Below, piece after piece: positions 57,453-64,000 of a DNA stretch of 64,000 bases. Within the stretch, counting starts at the first letter, position 1; the number at the start of each line of letters is the position of its first letter. The translations under genes and the position numbers were made by a program. The DNA lies in contig QVOM02000073.1 in NCBI GenBank assembly GCA_003586115.2, forward strand, positions 46,051,469-46,115,468. Direction: 5' to 3'. The notes under the pieces are model-generated. The model worked only from the letters and a program-made list of their open reading frames with translations, had not been told where the DNA came from and did no database searches. The DNA comes from Salvator merianae (Eukaryota; Chordata; Lepidosauria; Squamata; Teiidae).

Positions 57453-58240
57453 ACGTGTTTAATGGTGGTTTTCCTGAGAGTGAAGTGGTGTTGCTGCAAA
57501 GAAGGGTAAAGGCGAAGATATCTCTGAGTCAAGTTCTGGTCCAGGGAACTGTGGATAGATTCACACAGATTTTTCCCAGCAGGAGCCGTGGTCACTGGAG
57601 TATCCGGAGGATTGCAGTGAGTGGTTGGCGAGTAGAATCCCAGCTCAAAACCTTGGAAAATACTATTCTAGTTAATTGTTTGAAAATATTGTTTTCTTTT
57701 TCTGTTAAGATAACAAGAAGTTAACTTTTTCATACTTTTTTCTTGAGACAGCGGTTGTATCGCTGTACAGTTTGAGAAAGGAGAAAGTTAACAGAAGCAG
57801 ACACATTTGTGATCTGTTGGCTTGGAACAGTGAAGGTAGAGGTACAAGTAGACACTGCCACCTATTGTCCAATTCTGGGAACTGCAGGCCGCTTGAATTA
57901 GAAACAACTGCAGGGTTAACGGGTCTTTGAGTATCAGTGAAATGGCTCAGCAACTGAGGTCATGTCTCCATTTGAAAATGGAGGTGGCTTCATCCAGGCT
58001 GCGTGGGAGAGGCACCACAACTGCCACTGAAAGTGACACCTCCTTGTCTCCGTTGATGAGCACAGAGGTAGCGTTTTCAGCAACGATTGCTGGGTCTCCA
58101 TTGAGAGCAGCAAAATCAGGCCCTCAGAAAATGGCACCTCAGATGGCACTTACAGTTGGTGGTGGGGTGGCACAGTTGCCACAAGCTGCATACTGCTATG
58201 TGGGAAGACGACAGCAGAAGGCGTCTTTTTGGGCACCTTG

Positions 58241-58263
58241 GAGAGAGAGAGAGAGAGAGAGAA
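58241..58263. repeat. (GA)n microsatellite
   Basis: Eleven GA units in otherwise unremarkable sequence. Confidence 0.95.
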
Positions 58264-60294
58264 GGCTGATGTTGTTTACTATGTGGCCCAGTGTGCAGCA
58301 AATGTCAAAATAAAATCATTAGGAAAGGGGATTGAAAATAAAACAATGTATTACAATTTGTTCTTCTCCTTTTTTGCCTGCTTAATAGTTAAGTTGACTT
58401 CCAAAGGTTTTTAAGAGTTAAAAACAAAATAAGATGCCCCCAAAGCTGAACAAAACAAACAGCTTACATGAAAAAGCCCCACAGAGCCCAAGTGAGCAAC
58501 ACTAGCAATCTCAGATGAAGCTGGGGTTGGCCAGCCCAAGAGCAAAACTATTTCTCTATCTGCAGTTGCCCAGTCCAAAATCATTATTTATTACTAACTG
58601 CTTAAAATGTTTCTTTACCACTTCTTCATATTAAAACTGGGTTACAATAAAATTTAAAAACAGCAGAGTATAAAGGCACTATTAAAAGAGAATGTGGGGA
58701 AGAGAATGTAGCAAGTACCCTGATTCTAAGTTGTATGTTTGTCTTTTGTGCACATGCATGTTTGGGGAAGGGGAGGTCCACACCCATGCTGGGATATGTC
58801 AATCAGATTTTGCTTTCCAGTTCCTCCTACAATTGTGCAAGGCAGTGTGCCCTAAGATTTCATGGCACTGGTGTGCATCTCTCTAGTTCCTTGTCTCATG
58901 GCCTGTCAGAGCATTTTGCTCTCCTTTCTTTCCTCCAGCTCTCAGAAGGAATTTGCGCTCTGGCTGCACATATTCACACAGGTGCAGCACTCTCTCTTTT
59001 GACATACAGGACCATATTTACTAGGTCAGATACTGTATTGCCCCAGGCATTTATGTATTATATATTTGTTTATATTCAAGATTTCTTTCCCATTCAGTAA
59101 CTAAACTGTTGTACGGATTGCTTACCATCAAAGAACAGGAAGGATTATATAAGCAAATAAACCCATAAAACCACAGATTAAAGGATCTACTACTTGGTGT
59201 TTAGCTCTGTGCTCTGCCTTTTCAACACAGGAAGACCGACTCCAGGTTTTTAAAAAAAAATAGTTTGCAGTTAACAATAACATTACAACAGTGAGACAGA
59301 ACAATATTTAATAGTATTACAATACAGCACCATCAGTTCTGAACCAGTATATGAGACGGTGGAAGTCAGAGTAAGAAGGGGCAAAACTCAAGAAACTGTG
59401 CCAAGTGGAGTAGAACAATTGTTCTTCAGGCTCTCCCTGTAGTCATCGGGTTTGAGCAGCAATACATTCCATGGTGGCTGTGGTTCACAAGGTAGTATAC
59501 CAATGAGAGAGAGATAAAGGTGACTTTGTTTTCCATTTTCATGCTATGACTTGTTTCGCTGAAGCATGATCTCCAACCGTTTACGTGAGGGTTGTACTAG
59601 AGAGAAAGAGTTATTATTTCCCAATAAACAGAGATCTGCAGTTCACGTAATGGTCTTGTTGAGTATGGCTTCTATTCCTGTTTGTACCTCCTCCTAAAAC
59701 GCTTTAACATATGAACACTTCCACCACATGTGTAGATAATTCCCCTTGCTAGTTCCGAAGTGCCACTATATCGGGTTGATCTTTTTAGATAAGTATTTGA
59801 GTTGTGGTGAGGTCCGATATCATCGGTGAACCAATTTTAATTGTATCTCATCTAAATTAGAGAAGTTAGTACTTGATTTTTGTACTGTTATATTATTCCA
59901 TTCCTGGTCTGAGAGTTCTTTTCTGCAAATCATTAGATCAAATGTTGTGCAGGGCACCTAGGGAGCCATCACCATGTAATTGTAAACAAGCATAAAGCTC
60001 TTTTACTAACCCAGTAGTGTTTATATTATTTTAACTAAACTTTCAAAATGTGTTATTGATCATGTGGTATTTACTTTAACTATAGGTACATGGAATAAAT
60101 GTAGAACACTCTGCGCATGTGTCCAGGATTTTGGTGAGAAGGTATCTCTGTGTTTAAGGTTTTGTTTTTATTGCTGGCCTCAGCTCTGTAAACATGTCTG
60201 AACTCAGTATATCCAGCTTGTTCTTTTATTTTAGCAAGTATTTTGGAGCAGCACTGTAGATTATTTAGTATCGATATATCTGGAGTTGATCTTA

Positions 60295-60700
60295 GGGCCT
60301 GTTCACACTTTCCACCTTAGAATGACAGAATTCTACTATTTTAAGGTAGAAAAGATTACGCGGTGTGGCGGCCATCTGCACTGTGAGGGCTGGATCAGCC
60401 TGGAACTGGGTCACGCACCATGACAGCAGCTGCCCGCCATGACAGTGGCTGCAGAAATGTCTGGCCAGTTCTATGGTGACCAGGGATGCACTGTATATCC
60501 AGAAGTAGGTGTGAATGCTGCGTAACAGGAACAGTCCAGCTGCTCCTAGTACAGCTGTGGACAACGATTTAGTTGTCCACAGCTAGTAACCTTCTGGATC
60601 ATCTGCAGATGCTCCTGAACACTAGGGCCTCCACAGAGTGTAGATCTACCATGCTAGTGAGCATCAGGATGCTCACTAGTACTAATGTGCAAACAAGCCC
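60295..60700. mobile_element. Long MITE nested in the L1, 406 bp, with TTA duplication
   Basis: TTA (60292-60294) precedes GGGCCTGTTCACACTTTCC. The right end, reverse-complemented, is GGGCTTGTTTGCACATTAG and is followed by TTA (60701-60703). The core is shared with 45258-45699 (GTGGCxGCCATCTG, CTATGGTGACCAGGGA). Confidence 0.85.
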
Positions 60701-61784
60701 TTAGATTTCCAGAATTGCCCAACTTGAAGCATTACTTAGGCTGTGGGGAGGAATTTTTGGAGTTTGGGCTGTGCTAAATAGTTGTACATGCAGGCAGAAA
60801 GCATTTCTGGCCATTCCATGCCCATTGGGATGGAACTGAAGATTCGATACATATTAGCTGTTTAATTTGGAAAGCTGTATAATAGTTCCATAAGTTGGGT
60901 ACTTCTCAGCCCTAATATTTACAATGTCTCTGCTTAAGATGTTTAGTTAATCTAGATCATTTTTGTGATAGATGAAGTTAGATAGGATTTGTTCTTGGGT
61001 GATAAGGATTTTGAGAGGAGGGGCTTGGGGAACCATGTGGAATAAGAACAACACTTTAGGTAAGACTTTTATTTTAAAGACTGCAATCCTACCCAATATA
61101 GATAGTTGCTTGCCTGTCATCAGTTAATTTCTTTTCTTTAAAAATTGTTTACAGATCAGAAGGTAGTTGCCTGGAAGGAATAGATCTGGATTTTTGTAGA
61201 TATGGATGCCTAAATATAGATATGATTTCACAACTGTTTTGTATCTCAATAAAGCTTGTGTTTTAAGTTGTACTTTTGGTGCTATATTTTTGAATAAAAT
61301 TTCCAATTTTTTATTATTGATCTGTAGGCCTGAGTAAGAATAAAATCTATTTAATAAAGGTTTAGGTATCTGGATTGTTTCAATAGGGTCCTCTGTCATT
61401 ATCGCTATGCCATCAGCGAAAAGATGTATGGTTGTTTATTGCTAATTGATTTGATAGCCTTTGATATCTGTATTTGCTTTGATATTGTAGGTGAATGGTT
61501 CAAATAATAAGGGCAAATAATAAGGAGGAAAGGGAACATCCCTGGCATGTGCCCTTTTTGATATCTGTGGGACTTGTGAGTGTTCCATTTACTAAAAGCT
61601 TAGCTGATATTGATTCATAGATGAATGTAAGAACTGAAATGAACATAAAGAATTTGGGACCAGATTGATATTTCTGTAGTACTGCTGATAAGTATTTATG
61701 GGAAACAGAATCAAAAGCTTTTTGAAGATCTAAAAAGAAAACTGCTAAAGGGTTTTTGAAGGAGTGACTGTGGGAAACAACATC

Positions 61785-62301
61785 AGCCCTGTTCGCACTT
61801 TGCAAGAGGAACGTTCCTGGCCACTCACTAGTAAGCTACATTCACACCTGCAAACGGAGTCAGCTTCTTGAAGCTCACTGAAGCCTACCTGATGCTCATC
61901 TGAAGCTAAGTAGTGCAGATGAACTAAATTGCAGTCTGGAAGCTGACTTGTGCGATCAGGAATAGATCAGTGGAGGTGTGTTTGCACCACTTCCAGGTTT
62001 GAAATGGAGGCGGGGCAGGGCCAGTGGGGCCACATAGGCGCCATCCAACAGTTTGCAACCCGATTTGCACTTTGGGCTTCAGACCCTGGCTGCCGGTTCA
62101 CACACAACTTTGAAAACAGCTGCTCTGGATTCAGAAACAACTACCTAACTAGTGCATTCCTATTCACACTGCTCCCCCTGCTGGTCAGCTTGCAAACTGT
62201 TCCATTGCTGACAAGTGTGAATACTCATCACTGTACCTGATCCTGGCCAGCCCAAACCCTGCTAATCACAATGTTCTACTCTCATAAGTGCGAAAATGCC
62301 C
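61785..62301. mobile_element. Long MITE nested in L1 ORF2, 517 bp
   Basis: The left end AGCCCTGTTCGCACTTTGC pairs with the right end, which reverse-complements to GGGCATTTTCGCACTTATG. CATC is found on both sides (61781-61784 and 62302-62305). Removing the element and one CATC restores one continuous minus-strand reading frame across the junction (RALID then VVSHSHS), which fixes the insertion point almost to the base. Confidence 0.85.
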
Positions 62302-64000
62302 CATCAATAAGAGCTCTAATGGGATCTGACATTTGTTGTTGAAGTACAAAGCCATACCGGTCTCTGGATACTAATGAAGGGAGGAAAGGAGCCAATTTGT
62401 CCACCAGGATATCTGTGAAAAGTTTCATATCTTGGGAGAATAGAAAGATTGGTCTACACTGATCTGGGCTTAGTGTCATTCCTTCTTTTTTTAGGAAAGA
62501 TGACATCTATCACTTCATTCCAAGAGGAAGGGATATTTCCCGTTTCGAAAACATAATTGAAAAGACCAACTACATGGGGAATTAAAATGAGTTTGTATTT
62601 CTTGTAAAATGCTACAGAGTAGCCATCTAACCCTGATGCTTTCCCAGGATTGAAGTATTTTATTCTTTTGGACACTTCCTCCAGCATTATAAGGCTATCT
62701 ATCAAGTAATTTTGAGCTTGCGTAAGTGATGCAGTTTTATGATTTAAAAAAAGTATTTGGATTAGGGGTTTGAGGGTGTCATTCTGCATATTGGTGGCTA
62801 CAGTGTTCAGGCAATTTTTTAAATAATTGTAGTTACTGCCTAGCTGCAGTAAGCTGTCTATATGTTTTTTGGAAGCCTGTCCATTTAAATTGGGCTTCTG
62901 GGTGAGATTTTTTTTTGCAATAGATTGTTTTTGTTGGAATTGTTTTCTGAGCCAACTGGCTTCTGAAATGCATGTCCTTTTCAAGGAACATTGCATTGCT
63001 TCCCAGAGAATAGGGTTAATAGTGGGAAGATTGTTAAATTGGAAATTTTCTTTTAGCGATAATTCAATGCTTTCTGCCACTTGCTGGTTGGTAAGTAGGT
63101 TAGAGAGGTATTTCCAAATATAGATTTTTGGGTATCTATGAAAGCAAATGCTGCATGATCTGAAATATCCTTCAGCCCTATGTTCATTGACTAACAAGAG
63201 TGAATTGCTAGGTTGGAGTCTAGAAGATAATCTATTCTTAAGTATGATGATGGTGAGAAAAGAAAGAGAATTTCCTGATGAAGGATGTAAATATTTGAAA
63301 ACTTATCTAGAAGAGGAGTGAAGCCCTGATTGTGTGGGCCCTGAAGGGAGAGCTTATCTTTCTTGGGGTCTGAAATACAGTTCCTTGACCTTAAGCAATA
63401 TAGTAAAAATATTGTGGAGGAAATTCTTTTGCAATTTATTAGGGACATAAATTGAAGCAATAGTGATCCATTGTTCAGCTAGCTTTCCCATCAAGAAAAT
63501 ATATCAACCTTATTTGTCTTTAATTACCTTTTGCACTTCAGTTGGAGAAGTGTGAGCTAGGAGGATAGAAACCTCTTTTTATAGTTATAAATGCTAAATA
63601 GTCTTTGCAGCCCTGTAAGAATCAAAAGAACTTTGAGGAGCCCACATTTTGGTGTGTCTTCTGCAGACAGGCTATCGAAGGCCTCTCTGCATGTAACATA
63701 GTTTTACATTTGCATCTTTTTATATTAGTATGGATTCCATTTATATTTGGTGTGAGAATTTTACTTACAGCTTCTCCCATTGCCTTTTCTGTGTTATCCA
63801 TAAATATTCAAAACCTGAGATAGTTTGGTAATTGTCTTCCACGTTCTTAGCTTGCACAGCCTAAATTTATGACTTGGGGGCTCCTGAAGAAGTAGACTAT
63901 AGATGAGAAGTATATTAATATCTGCCTTGCTCAGATATATGGAAATTAATGCCATATTGTAAGTAAATACAGGCTTGAAAGATATCACCCATTTAAACCA

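Larger units (their letters stand above)
47790..59300. other. Gene-poor, repeat-rich region downstream of P4HA2
   Basis: I recognise no exon of a neighbouring gene on either strand. Named repeats are listed separately. Nothing is recognised in 48435-49500, 49945-50640, 52000-52470, 52500-54925 and 57460-59300, apart from simple repeats. Human P4HA2 lies far from its downstream neighbours, so an empty stretch is not surprising. Confidence 0.6.
59300..64000 (-). mobile_element. Decayed L1-type LINE ORF2 (continues beyond the window)
   Basis: On minus, fragments appear in order from high to low coordinates. LSKADINILL...LLLQEP (about 63930-63880) is the endonuclease QE region, and SPSSYLRIDYLLDSN (about 63240) its C-terminal end. 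KASGLDGYSVAFYKKYK, GNIPSSWNEVIDVIFPKK and CRPIFLFSQDMKLFTDI then RDRYGFV (62640-62350) open the RT. AVFFLDLQKAFDSVSHKYLS and GTCQGCSLSSLLFALII (61790-61500) are RT palm motifs. YSGLQINNKKLEILF...YLGIHI (61340-61200) follows. The C-terminal Cys/His patch reads NYLHMWWKCSYVKAF (about 59750-59700). Stops and two MITE insertions interrupt it. Inactive. Confidence 0.85.

Noticed and set aside
57263..57724. 153-codon open frame on +
   Set aside because: It starts inside a MITE, and open frames also exist on the other strand there; no motif.
47790..59300. A neighbouring gene downstream of P4HA2 (for example a cytokine gene as in mammals)
   Set aside because: No exon with a recognisable product and matching splice borders was found on either strand.

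Overview
The window is vertebrate nuclear DNA, most likely from a squamate reptile. It holds almost all of one split gene on the + strand, P4HA2 (collagen prolyl 4-hydroxylase subunit alpha-2), followed by gene-poor, repeat-rich DNA. The reptile call rests on the repeats: CR1 3' ends with ATGTTCTT-type tails, L2-type LINEs ending in (AATA)n, an L1, a tRNA-derived SINE, and many small inverted-repeat DNA transposons. The species is not determined.

Layout: 1-1542 is intron or upstream sequence. P4HA2 coding exons run from 1543 to 47381: twelve constitutive positions, one of which (position 9) is occupied by two alternative exons (39639-39698 and 39765-39830). All exons have AG/GT borders and their phases join perfectly. 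With the 22-codon alternative, the window encodes 477 residues up to the stop. If the protein is as long as the human 535-residue form, about 58 N-terminal residues (signal peptide and first coding exon or exons) lie upstream of the window. The 3' UTR probably ends near 47790. From 47.9 kb to 59.3 kb there are repeats and no recognisable gene. From about 59.3 kb to the end lies a decayed L1 ORF2 on the - strand. A 199-base N gap sits at 8492-8690 in intron 2, directly after a G run.

Function: the alpha-2 subunit pairs with protein disulfide isomerase (beta subunit) in the ER lumen to form the alpha2-beta2 enzyme that makes 4-hydroxyproline in collagen X-Pro-Gly repeats. All iron and 2-oxoglutarate ligands (His430, Asp432, His501, Lys511, numbered on the human 535-residue form) and the four expected disulfide cysteines are present, so the gene looks functional.

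The most interesting observations are: the pair of alternative exons separated by only a 66-nt intron, whose last ten codons encode the same peptide with nine synonymous differences; a dense family of MITE-like elements (about 20 copies) with GGGCCTGTTTGCACTT-like ends and roughly 3-bp target duplications, several nested in LINEs; a 1.17-kb CpG-rich hAT-type element; and an unclassified repeat with a perfect 15-bp terminal inverted repeat. I found no operon, CRISPR array, rRNA or intact tRNA gene, and no evidence of a new multi-gene system.
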